This document shows positions 9,385-18,385 of a stretch of DNA of 64,000 nucleotides, piece after piece (position 1 is the stretch's first letter; each line of letters opens with the position of its first letter). The notes under the pieces are model-generated. The model was given only the letters and a program-made list of their open reading frames with translations, made no database searches and was not told the DNA's origin. The stretch covers positions 62,001 through 126,000 of the forward strand of contig NZ_RZMW01000032.1 of NCBI RefSeq assembly GCF_003992625.1, given 5' to 3'. The position numbers and the translations under genes are program-made. This DNA is from Pelagibacterium lentulum (GTDB lineage Bacteria; Pseudomonadota; Alphaproteobacteria; Rhizobiales; Devosiaceae).

Positions 9385-10575
9385 ATGACGCTTGATTTTT
9401 TCACGCTGTATATAGTTATCATTCTGATATCCTTCGCATTGTCCGTCGTCTGGGGGGCAATCGCGTGGCAATACCGAAGCTTCCTAGCCGCGCGCATATG
9501 GTTTGTGGCCTGTTTGCTCACCGGCACGGGCGGGATCATCCTGCCATTTCAGCATCTGATAGACACCGCCATTGTCCCTGCCGTTCTCGGCAACGGAATC
9601 GTCGTGCTGGGTTTCTGGTTGCTTTGGATTGGCGCGCGACGTTTTTACAACATGCCCGGCGGGTGGGGGCTGGCGCTAGGCGCGACGGCCATCAGCACCC
9701 TCATAACGATTTCCGTATTCAACAACGATGAGCTTCTTGCTTGCGCACTTGCCATTGGCCAGTCGGTGCCGATGTTTGTCAGTCTGACATTTCTCCTTTC
9801 CCGGTCGCGACGATCCTCGGGCGCGCTTCTCTCGAGTGGCGGGATTGTTGTCGGGCTTACCGGTCACGCAACGGTTATTGCGCTCAATGGCATCTTGATG
9901 GCGGGCATATCCCTGCCAGCAACCGGGCTCATCGCATCCTTTACAATGCTGGGTGTCATTTTCAGCGGCGTTCTTTGGCACTTCGGTTTCGCCGTTATGA
10001 CCCTAGAACAGCTCCGCAACGAAGTGGCCGAACTGGCGCGCATCGATCCGCTAACAGGCGTCGGCAACCGTCGCAAATTCGACGAACAACTGGTGCTTGA
10101 AAACAGCTTCAGCAGGCGAACCGGAAGACCCTATGCGCTTCTGGTTTTCGATCTGGACAACTTCAAGAGTATCAACGACCAACTCGGTCACGCGGGCGGC
10201 GACGCGGCGCTGATCCATGTGGTGCGCATCGCTGCTACCAGCCTGCGTGAAACCGATCTTCTTGCCAGGCTTGGCGGAGACGAGTTCTGCATTGTCATGT
10301 CCGATAGTTCGATGGACGATGGCTATGCCTTGGCCCAGCGTTTTGCCGAGCTTTTGCGTAAGAGTCCCTTGCTCAGCGGCGGAAACTCTATCCGGTTGAC
10401 AGCAAGCATCGGGATTTCGGCATGGTCTTCCGAAACTGCTGATACCGACGATGCTGTTCTGACGCGCGCTGACCATGCGCTGTACGCAGCGAAAACGGCG
10501 GGGCGCGATGCCATCCGTTGTGCGCCAGCGCCCGCAACGCGGCATCGGCGCTCCAAGGGCCGGGCAAATCTATAA
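9385..10575 (+). CDS. Membrane diguanylate cyclase
   Basis: The product is expected to make cyclic di-GMP from two GTP. From the ATG at 9385 it has 396 residues: five or six membrane helices over residues 1-205, then a GGDEF domain at about 220-380. The active-site motif is intact (ARLGGDEFCIV), and RETD five residues before it is an RxxD inhibitory I-site, so product feedback is likely. RIDPLTGVGNRR marks the domain start. An upstream ATG at 9349 would add 12 residues with no better ribosome site. No partner gene is adjacent, and the sensed signal is unknown. Confidence 0.9.
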   Translation: MTLDFFTLYIVIILISFALSVVWGAIAWQYRSFLAARIWFVACLLTGTGGIILPFQHLIDTAIVPAVLGNGIVVLGFWLLWIGARRFYNMPGGWGLALGATAISTLITISVFNNDELLACALAIGQSVPMFVSLTFLLSRSRRSSGALLSSGGIVVGLTGHATVIALNGILMAGISLPATGLIASFTMLGVIFSGVLWHFGFAVMTLEQLRNEVAELARIDPLTGVGNRRKFDEQLVLENSFSRRTGRPYALLVFDLDNFKSINDQLGHAGGDAALIHVVRIAATSLRETDLLARLGGDEFCIVMSDSSMDDGYALAQRFAELLRKSPLLSGGNSIRLTASIGISAWSSETADTDDAVLTRADHALYAAKTAGRDAIRCAPAPATRHRRSKGRANL

Positions 10576-10696
10576 CTGCGGCCTCAATCGCTTGCGGACA
10601 CGAGGCCCGATTTTTTTTGCATCTGCGGGGTGGGCTTGCTAATGCGAAGCGAGGCGTTTTTGCGCGCCTGTTTGTGCCAATGACAGGACTATAACG

Positions 10697-11836
10697 TTGT
10701 CAATATCTGCATCCCCTGCCCAGCCGGGCATGGCCGCGTGGACCACCCCTGTGCTTTCAGTCATCGTGCCCACTTTTAACGAGCGCGATAACATTGCGCC
10801 TCTGATTGAAAAACTTGAAGCGGCGCTCAAGGACACGGCTTTCGAAGTCATCATCGTCGATGACAACAGCCCCGACGGCACGGCCGAACTCGCTAAGCAG
10901 ATTGCTGCGAAAAAGCCTTACGTCCGCTGCATCCATCGCGTGGGACGGCGCGGGTTGTCCTCGGCCTGTATCGAGGGCATGGCGTCTTCGGCTGCTGAAT
11001 ATGTCGCTGTCATCGATGCGGATCATCAGCATGACGAGGCCATCCTGCCCGATATGCTGAGGCGCGCCCAGGCCGGAGCGGATGTTGTTGTCGGCTCGCG
11101 CTATACGGGCGAGGGCAGTTCAGATGAAGGGTTTTCAAGACGTCGGCAGGCTGGCAGCAAGCTTGCGACGCGCCTTTCCGGTATCCTGACCGGCAAGTCG
11201 CTTTCCGATCCAATGAGCGGTTTCTTCCTGATCTCGCGTGACCTTTTCAACAAAGTTGTGCCAAACCTTTCGCGGGAGGGCTTCAAGATCCTGCTCGACA
11301 TCATTGTATCGGCGAATGCAAAGGCCAATGGTCAGCTCTCGATTGCCGAAGTGCCCTACACGTTCCGTCCTCGCTTTGCGGGCGAGAGCAAGATGAGCCC
11401 GCTGATCGTCGCGCAATTCCTGGGCCTTATCGTTTCCAAAATTTCCCGTGGCATTCTGCCGACCAGTTTCTTGCTGTTTTCGCTGGTTGGAGCGTCTGGT
11501 GTCGTGGTCCACATGGCAATGCTTACACTCGCCTTCGAGGCTCTCGATTTCAATTTCGCCAATAGCCAATTGGTGGCCACGCTTGTCGCCATGACCACCA
11601 ATTTCATCCTCAATAACGAATTGACCTACGCGGACAAGCGCCTCCGTGGGCGGCGTTTCTGGATCGGGCTTTTGAGTTTTTACATCGTCTGCAGCTTTGG
11701 CACGCTGGCCAATGTCTCGGTCGCCAGCGTCATTTACGAAGCCAATCTCGCAAATTTCTTCTTTGCAGGCATCGCGGGTGCGGTGATGAGCGTCGTGTTC
11801 AACTATTCTGTCACGCGAGTCTTTACGTGGCGGTGA
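10697..11836 (+). CDS. Polyprenyl-phosphate glycosyltransferase with GtrA domain
   Basis: The 379-residue protein joins a DPM1-like family 2 glycosyltransferase (residues about 18-245) to a GtrA-type membrane domain of four helices (about 260-378). The catalytic half shows VIVPTFNERDNI, DDNSPDGT and a DADHQHD metal-binding motif. Such enzymes load a sugar onto undecaprenyl phosphate, and GtrA-like domains are proposed to flip the lipid-linked sugar. The TTG start at 10,697 is supported by AGGA eight bases before it; an ATG at 10,730 is the alternative. The family 39 glycosyltransferase 49 bases downstream could use the lipid-linked sugar. Confidence 0.88.
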   Translation: MSISASPAQPGMAAWTTPVLSVIVPTFNERDNIAPLIEKLEAALKDTAFEVIIVDDNSPDGTAELAKQIAAKKPYVRCIHRVGRRGLSSACIEGMASSAAEYVAVIDADHQHDEAILPDMLRRAQAGADVVVGSRYTGEGSSDEGFSRRRQAGSKLATRLSGILTGKSLSDPMSGFFLISRDLFNKVVPNLSREGFKILLDIIVSANAKANGQLSIAEVPYTFRPRFAGESKMSPLIVAQFLGLIVSKISRGILPTSFLLFSLVGASGVVVHMAMLTLAFEALDFNFANSQLVATLVAMTTNFILNNELTYADKRLRGRRFWIGLLSFYIVCSFGTLANVSVASVIYEANLANFFFAGIAGAVMSVVFNYSVTRVFTWR

Positions 11837-11885
11837 CTACGCCAATTCAACCGGGTGAGCCTTCTTACGACCATCGGACTTTTCC

Positions 11886-13424
11886 ATGAATAACCTGTTG
11901 ACTCGCATCGGGCCGTTCACCCCGGCACAGGCCACGCTGATCCTGATCGGTGTCACCTTCATCCTACGTGCCGTTGGCGCAGCGGTGATCGGCTGGGGTA
12001 CGGGGGAAGCCTATTACCTGGCTTCGGCGCGCGAACTGCACTTGAGCTATTTCGATCAGCCGCCGGTTTCGCTTTGGGTGATCTGGGCAACCATGCAACT
12101 GACCGGCAGCGAAAATGTGCTGGTCATCCGCCTGCCGTTCATCGCTATGTTTGCGGTCTCAAGCTGGCTGATCTTTATGATCGGGCGCCGTACCCATTCC
12201 GATCTTGCAGGGTTTTACGCCGTGTTGATCGTCAACGCCTGCGTCTTGTTCTCGCTCTCGATCGGTTCATGGACCCAGCCTGACGCTCCGATGATCCTGT
12301 TCTGGCTCGCCACCGTTTGGGTGCTTGTCGAACTGTTTTTCCATAACGGCGGCCGAAGGCCATATCTCTATTGGTCCATCGCTGGCCTTCTGCTTGGCCT
12401 GACATTCCTGTCAAAATATCACGCGATTTTCCTCGTCGCGGGGACTGGGCTGTTCCTGCTCTTCAATTCGATCAATCGCCGCTGGCTGTTTCATCGTGCG
12501 CCATGGCTGGCCCTCGCAATTGCTCTGATTGTTTTTTCGCCGGTCCTGATCTGGAACGCACAAAACGATTGGGCGTCCTTTAATTTCCAGGGCGGCCGGG
12601 CGCTTGGCGAATCAGGCCTGCGCTGGGATGGTCTCTTGCGCATGATCTGGGGACAGTTGCTCTATATGGTGCCGTGGCTGGCCATTCCCGCGCTCTACAT
12701 CGGCGCGCGTGCGCTTGCCGCGGGGCCGCGCGGCCAATACCCAACGGGAAGCGTTTCCGGTGCTGCCGCTTTCTTTTCCTATGTCGGCTGGCCGCCTATT
12801 GTCTTTTTCACGCTCGTTGCCCTTTGGTCCGATACTGAGTTTCATTTCCACTGGCAGGCGCCGGGCTACATGATGCTCTTTATCCTGCTGGGGGCATGGG
12901 CCGCGCAGAAAAACAGCCGCGCCATTCGCATCTGGCTCTGGACCACAGCTGCCGTCACGCTTACCATTCTGACGCTATTGGTATCGCACGCCGCGACCGG
13001 ATGGGCACGGGCTGTCTTTCCCGGCGATTGGGAAGATCCCACGGCGCTGCAATTGCCGTGGACCGAACTTGGTGAGGCTTTGGAAGCCCGCGAGGCGTTC
13101 GATCAGCCCGAGACCTTCATCATGGGCGTCAACTGGATCGATTGCGGCTATATCGACACCCAGGTCGCCGGCCGCGCACCGCTTGCCTGCATCGGTACCG
13201 ATGTCCGCAATCTTGAATATAATTTCATCCCCGAAGATCATCTGGGCTGGAATGCATATGTGATTGCCCAGACCGGAGATGCTGATCGCGTCGCCGATCA
13301 ATTGACGGAAATGTTCGGTAATGTCGAGTATCTGGAGTCAATTGCCATCGAGCGTAATGGCGTTATCGAACTGGATGGAATCGAGCTGTTTTTCGCGACG
13401 GCGTTTGCGCTAGATCGGCCATAA
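11886..13424 (+). CDS. Family 39 (ArnT/PMT-like) glycosyltransferase
   Basis: This is a 512-residue inner-membrane protein with about ten hydrophobic helices and a soluble C-terminal part. The first periplasmic loop carries GEAYY and YFDQPPVS, matching the acidic loop of ArnT/PMT enzymes that take a sugar from a polyprenyl-phosphate donor and add it to lipid A or another surface acceptor. It follows the DPM1-GtrA gene by 49 bases on the same strand, so the pair probably forms a donor-synthesis and transfer module. The sugar and acceptor cannot be named from sequence. Confidence 0.87.
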   Translation: MNNLLTRIGPFTPAQATLILIGVTFILRAVGAAVIGWGTGEAYYLASARELHLSYFDQPPVSLWVIWATMQLTGSENVLVIRLPFIAMFAVSSWLIFMIGRRTHSDLAGFYAVLIVNACVLFSLSIGSWTQPDAPMILFWLATVWVLVELFFHNGGRRPYLYWSIAGLLLGLTFLSKYHAIFLVAGTGLFLLFNSINRRWLFHRAPWLALAIALIVFSPVLIWNAQNDWASFNFQGGRALGESGLRWDGLLRMIWGQLLYMVPWLAIPALYIGARALAAGPRGQYPTGSVSGAAAFFSYVGWPPIVFFTLVALWSDTEFHFHWQAPGYMMLFILLGAWAAQKNSRAIRIWLWTTAAVTLTILTLLVSHAATGWARAVFPGDWEDPTALQLPWTELGEALEAREAFDQPETFIMGVNWIDCGYIDTQVAGRAPLACIGTDVRNLEYNFIPEDHLGWNAYVIAQTGDADRVADQLTEMFGNVEYLESIAIERNGVIELDGIELFFATAFALDRP

Positions 13425-13469
13425 TCGCCGCAAGAGTTATCCAGAGCGTGGGCTTTTGGCAAAATGGCT

Positions 13470-14891
13470 CTAAGCCGCGCCCTGACGTTCCCAGCCCAGC
13501 CTTTTGCGATAGATGGTTGAGGGGCTGATTTCCAGCGCCGCGGCCGCTTTTGCGATATTGCCGCCATAAGCATCAAGCGCTTCCTCGATAATGCGCTGTT
13601 CCTGCTGCCACATGGGCAAGACAACGCCGGAAGGCCCGGAACTTCTGGGCTTTCTCCCGCTCGCAATTTCGGCGCGCGACTCGATATCGGCGGCATTGGC
13701 CATTGTCGCGTTGACCAGCCCGCCATCGAACATCACAACAATCCGGCGCACGAGATTTTGCAGTTGCCGCACGTTGCCCGGCCATTCGCGCGCAACGAAA
13801 AGATCGGCAACGTCAGGGTCAAAGCCATTGAAATCCTTGCCTTCTTCTTGCGCAAACCGCTCGAGGAAGTTGAGAGCCAAAGGCATGACATCGCCCGGCC
13901 GCTGCCGCAGCGGCGGCAGGTGAATCGGCAGCACATGCAACCTGTAGAAAAGGTCTTCGCGGAACTTCTTTTCGCTCACCAATTGCATGGGATTGCGATT
14001 GGTCGCGCAGACGATTCTGACATCCACAGCGCGCGAACTCGACTCTCCAATCCGCGTGATCGTTCCGGTTTGCAGGAATCGCAAGAGTTTGGATTGTAAG
14101 GATAAATCCATCTCGCCGATTTCATCGAGGAACAGCGTTCCGCCATTTGCGGCTTCAATTGCGCCGTGCCGTTCGACCATCGCACCGGTATAGGCGCCGC
14201 GCGCCGCGCCGAACAATTCGCTCTCCATCAACTCGCGCGGGATCGCTGCGGCGTTAATGGCAATAAAGGGCCTTTCCGCACGCGGCGAGCGCTTGTGCAG
14301 CGCCTCGGCGCTGACTTCTTTTCCGGTTCCGCTCTCACCTGTGATAAACACCGGCGCGTTGGAAGGTGCTATGCGTGTGATCTGATCGTAAATCGCCCGC
14401 ATTTGCGGAGACTTACCAACAAAGCCCTCAAAGTCGTTTGCGGCGCCGACGACTGCCGCTTCGCAACCTAGCGCTCTGGCTTTGCCATGCCTGCGGCCCA
14501 GTTCTTCGAGCCGCGCGGCAAGCGCCGCGCCAGCCACTGGCTTGGCAAGAAAATCATGTGCGCCCGCGCGTAACGCCTCGACGGCGGCGGAGACTGAATC
14601 CCCGTCGGAAAGGGCGATAACCAACGCTGAGCGCGCCATCTGCGCGAGACGGGAAAATGCGGCCTCCGAGCTTTGGCCCAGATCGCAAACCGTAGATAGA
14701 TCTGCCAAAATAACGTCGGCGACGCCCGAGCGAATAACCGGAATCGCATCGCGACCGGACGCGCAACGCAACAGGCGCAGGGCATCGCCCCAATAGGCTG
14801 TCAGCGCGGCTTCGGTCTGGCGCGATGCTGCCGCATTGCTTTCAATCAGCAAAATGGTCACATCTGCGACGGATTGGTGTCCGGATTGCAT
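13470..14891 (-). CDS. Sigma-54 dependent NtrC-like response regulator
   Basis: The 473-residue protein has a receiver domain (about 10-120), a sigma-54 activating AAA+ domain (about 157-385) and a Fis-type helix-turn-helix (about 430-470). The AAA+ part has GESGTGKE (Walker A) and GGTLFLDEIGEMD (Walker B); the sigma-54 contact loop reads GAYTGA rather than GAFTGA. The receiver keeps the phospho-acceptor Asp (VILADLS) and Lys (FLAKPV) but only one acidic residue at the usual metal-binding pair. The start at 14,891 has GGGAGA ten bases before it; a start at 14,924 is possible. No histidine kinase is adjacent. Confidence 0.9.
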   Translation of the reverse strand: MQSGHQSVADVTILLIESNAAASRQTEAALTAYWGDALRLLRCASGRDAIPVIRSGVADVILADLSTVCDLGQSSEAAFSRLAQMARSALVIALSDGDSVSAAVEALRAGAHDFLAKPVAGAALAARLEELGRRHGKARALGCEAAVVGAANDFEGFVGKSPQMRAIYDQITRIAPSNAPVFITGESGTGKEVSAEALHKRSPRAERPFIAINAAAIPRELMESELFGAARGAYTGAMVERHGAIEAANGGTLFLDEIGEMDLSLQSKLLRFLQTGTITRIGESSSRAVDVRIVCATNRNPMQLVSEKKFREDLFYRLHVLPIHLPPLRQRPGDVMPLALNFLERFAQEEGKDFNGFDPDVADLFVAREWPGNVRQLQNLVRRIVVMFDGGLVNATMANAADIESRAEIASGRKPRSSGPSGVVLPMWQQEQRIIEEALDAYGGNIAKAAAALEISPSTIYRKRLGWERQGAA

Positions 14892-15073
14892 CAGGCAGCT
14901 ATCTCCCGGCCGGTGCAAAGGCAATTGATCTTGTCTTTCCCCACTATCGAACTATTAGGGTAAACAAACCGTTGGCAAATGCACTGTTTAGGCGTCCGCG
15001 CGCTTTTGCTTTCGGCCGGGCAATGCTAGAAGCAATGCGGTCATAGCGGCGATTCCATAGGGGTAATACTGGC

Positions 15074-16303
15074 GTGCAGGGTCTGGTCTATCTATTTGTT
15101 GCTCTCTCGGGCCTGGGGCTTGGAGTGGCTGCATATTTTGCCCTTGCATTTACCCCGATAGAGGCCGGTTTGCTTGGGCTTATGGTGATTCTGGCCGGCA
15201 TTTTCTTTCATGAGCGCACCCTCCGCCACCGAGCCGAATCGCGCCTTGAAAAAGGCATTCAGGAGCTTGGGCGGCTGTTGAGCACGGACGCACAGGCAGG
15301 GCAATTGCTGAGCCAGCGCGTCAAGGCATTGGTCGATCTGGACCTCGGTTCGCGCCTTGATGTCCTCGAAGCAGATATTTCGGTTCTTGGAACTGTTACC
15401 CGTCAGGTCGCCGAAGCTGTATCCGATCTGGAAAATGCGCACGCGGCTACCGCATCAAAGGATGACGGTACCACTTCGCCCAAAAAGCCAGAAGCGTCCG
15501 AAGGACCAAAAGCGCCCACCGTTGCCTTGGCGGATGTGCGCCGCCTAATTGAAGGTGGGCAGCTTGTTCACCACACCCAGTCGATCGTCACGTTGCCCCA
15601 GCGCAAACTTTACGCTTTCGAGATGATACCGCGCCTGCGGCTCGACGACGGCAAACTGGCCGATCCCCCCGACTATATGCCCTATCGCAACAAGGATGGC
15701 GCAACCGTTGTACGGCGCGTCGACCGGATATGCGCGGAACAGGCCATCGCCATTGTTCGCCGCGCACGCACGATCCAGGATCCGGTGCATATGCTCGTGC
15801 CGCTGACCGCTACGTCTCTGGACAACGCAGTGGCTGTGGATCAATTGCTGACATTGCTTGCCGCAAATCGGGCGGTCTGCCCCGATTTGATGTTTGCGCT
15901 TGAATATCAGGATTGGGATGAACTCGATACCAAGCGTGGTGCTGCGCTCGATCGGATCGTTGAGCAGGGCGTGGGCATCGCCATTCGCGATGCGCAATCG
16001 CTACGGCTCGATTTTGCCAAGCTCTCCGCGCGCGGCGTCAAGATGATCTCTGCCAATGCCACGACATTCCTTGAAAGTCCGGCGAAACTGTCCGACTTCC
16101 ATTCCGCAGACATCAACGATTATGTGAAGCGCTTCGGCATCGCCCTTTGCATGGAACAGGTTCGCAACGACCAGCAAATCCTTGCGCTGCTAGATGACGG
16201 TATCGGTTTGGCGCAAGGCCCCGGCATAGCCAAGGTCGGCCCGATCCGCCATGATCTGCGTGAAGACGAGAAAGAAGAAATGCCCAAGCGGGCCGCGCGC
16301 TGA
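15074..16303 (+). CDS. Membrane protein with degenerate EAL domain
   Basis: The 409-residue protein has two N-terminal membrane helices (about 3-47), a helical linker, a charged Ser/Lys/Pro-rich patch (about 128-148) and an EAL-like domain (about 155-400). The signature is altered: the EAL position reads FEMIPRL, the metal-binding Asn of the next motif is absent (LVPLTATS), and the Asp-Asp pair is replaced (AIRDAQS). It should therefore not hydrolyse cyclic di-GMP and may act as a receptor or scaffold. It starts with GTG at 15,074, with AGGGG about ten bases before it. It is divergent from the NtrC-like regulator and upstream of a HAD hydrolase. Confidence 0.82.
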   Translation: MQGLVYLFVALSGLGLGVAAYFALAFTPIEAGLLGLMVILAGIFFHERTLRHRAESRLEKGIQELGRLLSTDAQAGQLLSQRVKALVDLDLGSRLDVLEADISVLGTVTRQVAEAVSDLENAHAATASKDDGTTSPKKPEASEGPKAPTVALADVRRLIEGGQLVHHTQSIVTLPQRKLYAFEMIPRLRLDDGKLADPPDYMPYRNKDGATVVRRVDRICAEQAIAIVRRARTIQDPVHMLVPLTATSLDNAVAVDQLLTLLAANRAVCPDLMFALEYQDWDELDTKRGAALDRIVEQGVGIAIRDAQSLRLDFAKLSARGVKMISANATTFLESPAKLSDFHSADINDYVKRFGIALCMEQVRNDQQILALLDDGIGLAQGPGIAKVGPIRHDLREDEKEEMPKRAAR

Positions 16304-16376
16304 TCCGCAGGAACAATGGCGCCTGCAACTTGCATCGCTGGCAGCTCGATTATGCCCAGAGACTAAAGGACTGTAT

Positions 16377-17240
16377 ATGACTGCCCCATCCGGCCCGCTT
16401 TCTGGCCTTTCCGCGCTGGCTCGGTCCTATAAGGGCATTCTTTCCGATGTCTGGGGCGTCGTTCATAATGGCGTGTCCCCGCATCAGGACGCTGTAGATG
16501 CGCTTGTTGCCTATCGTCGTGCCGGAGGACGCGTGGTGCTGATCACCAATGCGCCGCGCCCGCGCGACGCAATCATGGCGCAACTCGATGTAATTGGAGT
16601 CAGTCGCGAAGCCTACGATGCCATCGTGACATCGGGGGACGCAACGCGCACCCTGCTCGAAGGTTATCGCGGCAAGGTTGTGCATCGGGTCGGTCCTTTA
16701 ATTGATGACGTCTTGTTTGAAGGACTCGACCTGACGCTTGGAACGGTGGAAGAGGCCAGCGCCATCGCCGTTACGGATCTCGATACCGACGACGATACGC
16801 CCGATGACTATCGTGACCGGATGGCTCAATGGCTGGCGCGCGATTTGCCGCTTATCTGCGCCAATCCAGACAAGGTGGTGGAAGAGGGGGACCGCATTAT
16901 CTATTGCGGCGGGGCCTTGGCGGACGCCTATGAGGATATTGGTGGCCGGGTGATGATGGCCGGCAAGCCATTCAATCCGATATATGAGGAAGCCAAGAGC
17001 CTGCTCGATGCGGCGCTCGGCTATACTGTGGACCGCTCGGGCATTCTCGCTATTGGCGACTCGGTACGCACCGATGCGGTTGGTGCTGCCCAATTTGGCA
17101 TCGACCTGCTGTTTGTTACCGGATCGATCCATGCCGAAGAACTGGACGCCTTTAACGATCCTGACCCAAAGCGAGTTGCCGATTTCGTTTCGGTAAGCCG
17201 TGCGCGGATGGCTGGCTACATGCCAAAGCTCAAGTGGTGA
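16377..17240 (+). CDS. HAD-superfamily hydrolase, TIGR01459 type
   Basis: The 287-residue protein belongs to the HAD phosphatase superfamily, subclass IIA (NagD-like). The nucleophile motif reads LSDVWGVVHNG; the first Asp is present, but the second Asp of the usual DxD is a Trp, typical of the TIGR01459 subgroup. Later motifs are VLITNAPRP and LAIGDSVRTDAVGA. Its substrate is unknown. The start at 16,377 fits the family; the open frame upstream runs into the EAL gene. The same-strand neighbours are the EAL gene and ribF. Confidence 0.88.
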   Translation: MTAPSGPLSGLSALARSYKGILSDVWGVVHNGVSPHQDAVDALVAYRRAGGRVVLITNAPRPRDAIMAQLDVIGVSREAYDAIVTSGDATRTLLEGYRGKVVHRVGPLIDDVLFEGLDLTLGTVEEASAIAVTDLDTDDDTPDDYRDRMAQWLARDLPLICANPDKVVEEGDRIIYCGGALADAYEDIGGRVMMAGKPFNPIYEEAKSLLDAALGYTVDRSGILAIGDSVRTDAVGAAQFGIDLLFVTGSIHAEELDAFNDPDPKRVADFVSVSRARMAGYMPKLKW

Positions 17241-17307
17241 AAACCGGTACTTGCATTCAGCGGCTCAAAAGGGCAGTTTCCGCGCTCGATAAAGTCCTCA
17301 CGATTGC

Positions 17308-18309
17308 ATGTATTTGTCGCTCATGAATGCCAAACCAGACTTCGTCCGGATAGGTGGCCTTGGTGCCGTGCCTGACGCGCTCAAAGGCGCCATTGTCGCT
17401 ATTGGCAATTTTGACGGCTGCCACCGCGGGCATCAGCATGTCTTTGCCGCGGCACGGAAGCTGGCCGAGGAAAACAGCGTACCGTGTGTCGTGCTGACCT
17501 TTGAGCCTCACCCGCGCGATGTCTTTGCGCCCAAACCCATGCTCTACAGGCTGACGGACGGCGACGCCAAGGCGGAGCTTGTAAAGGCGCTTGGCTTTGA
17601 CGGTATTGCCGTCATGGAATTTTCCCGCGACCTGGCGGGCGTCGAGGCTCCCGATTTTGTTGCGCGCTATCTGATCGATGCGCTCGATGTCTCCGCGGTT
17701 GTTGTCGGGGGAGATTTCCATTTCGGCAAGGGCAGGGCAGGGACGCCCGGTTTTCTCAAGGAGCAGGGCCAGGCGCGCGGTTTCGCTGTCGAGGTCGTGG
17801 ACATGCTCGATGAGGGTGCGGAGCCGGTTTCTTCCTCGCGCGTTCGGGCTGCACTTGAAGCAGGCGATGTCGCTGGCGCCAATGCGCTTTTGGGCTACCA
17901 TCATTTCTTCAAAGGCACCGTGGTAAGGGGCGATCAACGCGGTCGCGAACTGGGCTACCCGACAGCCAATTTTGCGGTGCCGGAAACCTGCGGGCTTGCG
18001 CAGGGCGTTTACGCGGTGAAAGCCCGGCTTGACGGCGTGGTTTTCGACGGCGTAGCGGCCTATGGCAAGCCGATGTTCGATAACACGAAGCCGCCCTTTG
18101 AGACTTTCATCTTCGATTTCGACCGGGACATCTACGGTCAGGAGCTGGAAGTTGCACTTTTGGGCTTCATCCGTGGCCAGATGACATTTAACGGATTGGA
18201 CGGGCTGATTGCGCAAATGGATCATGACAGCACCCAGGCGCGAATTATCACCGCCCAGGCGCGCCCGCTCTCGAAGCTGGACGCCGCACTGGGCTTTGTC
18301 TCAGCTTAG
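17308..18309 (+). CDS. ribF: Bifunctional riboflavin kinase / FAD synthetase
   Basis: This enzyme phosphorylates riboflavin to FMN and adenylates FMN to FAD in the cytoplasm. The 333-residue protein has an N-terminal nucleotidyltransferase domain with the HxGH-like motif in GNFDGCHRGHQHV (about 32-44) and SSSRVRAAL later, then a C-terminal riboflavin kinase domain with GRELGYPTANF. Length and order match RibF. A second ATG lies five codons in (MNAKPDF) and could be the true start. It lies directly upstream of ileS and lspA, a common bacterial order. Confidence 0.95.
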   Translation: MYLSLMNAKPDFVRIGGLGAVPDALKGAIVAIGNFDGCHRGHQHVFAAARKLAEENSVPCVVLTFEPHPRDVFAPKPMLYRLTDGDAKAELVKALGFDGIAVMEFSRDLAGVEAPDFVARYLIDALDVSAVVVGGDFHFGKGRAGTPGFLKEQGQARGFAVEVVDMLDEGAEPVSSSRVRAALEAGDVAGANALLGYHHFFKGTVVRGDQRGRELGYPTANFAVPETCGLAQGVYAVKARLDGVVFDGVAAYGKPMFDNTKPPFETFIFDFDRDIYGQELEVALLGFIRGQMTFNGLDGLIAQMDHDSTQARIITAQARPLSKLDAALGFVSA

Positions 18310-18385
18310 CCGCTGGCATCCATCGGCATCCGCTGTTAAAAGCGGTGCCAACTGACGACATTTCAAGATCATTGTGCGAGTTGTA

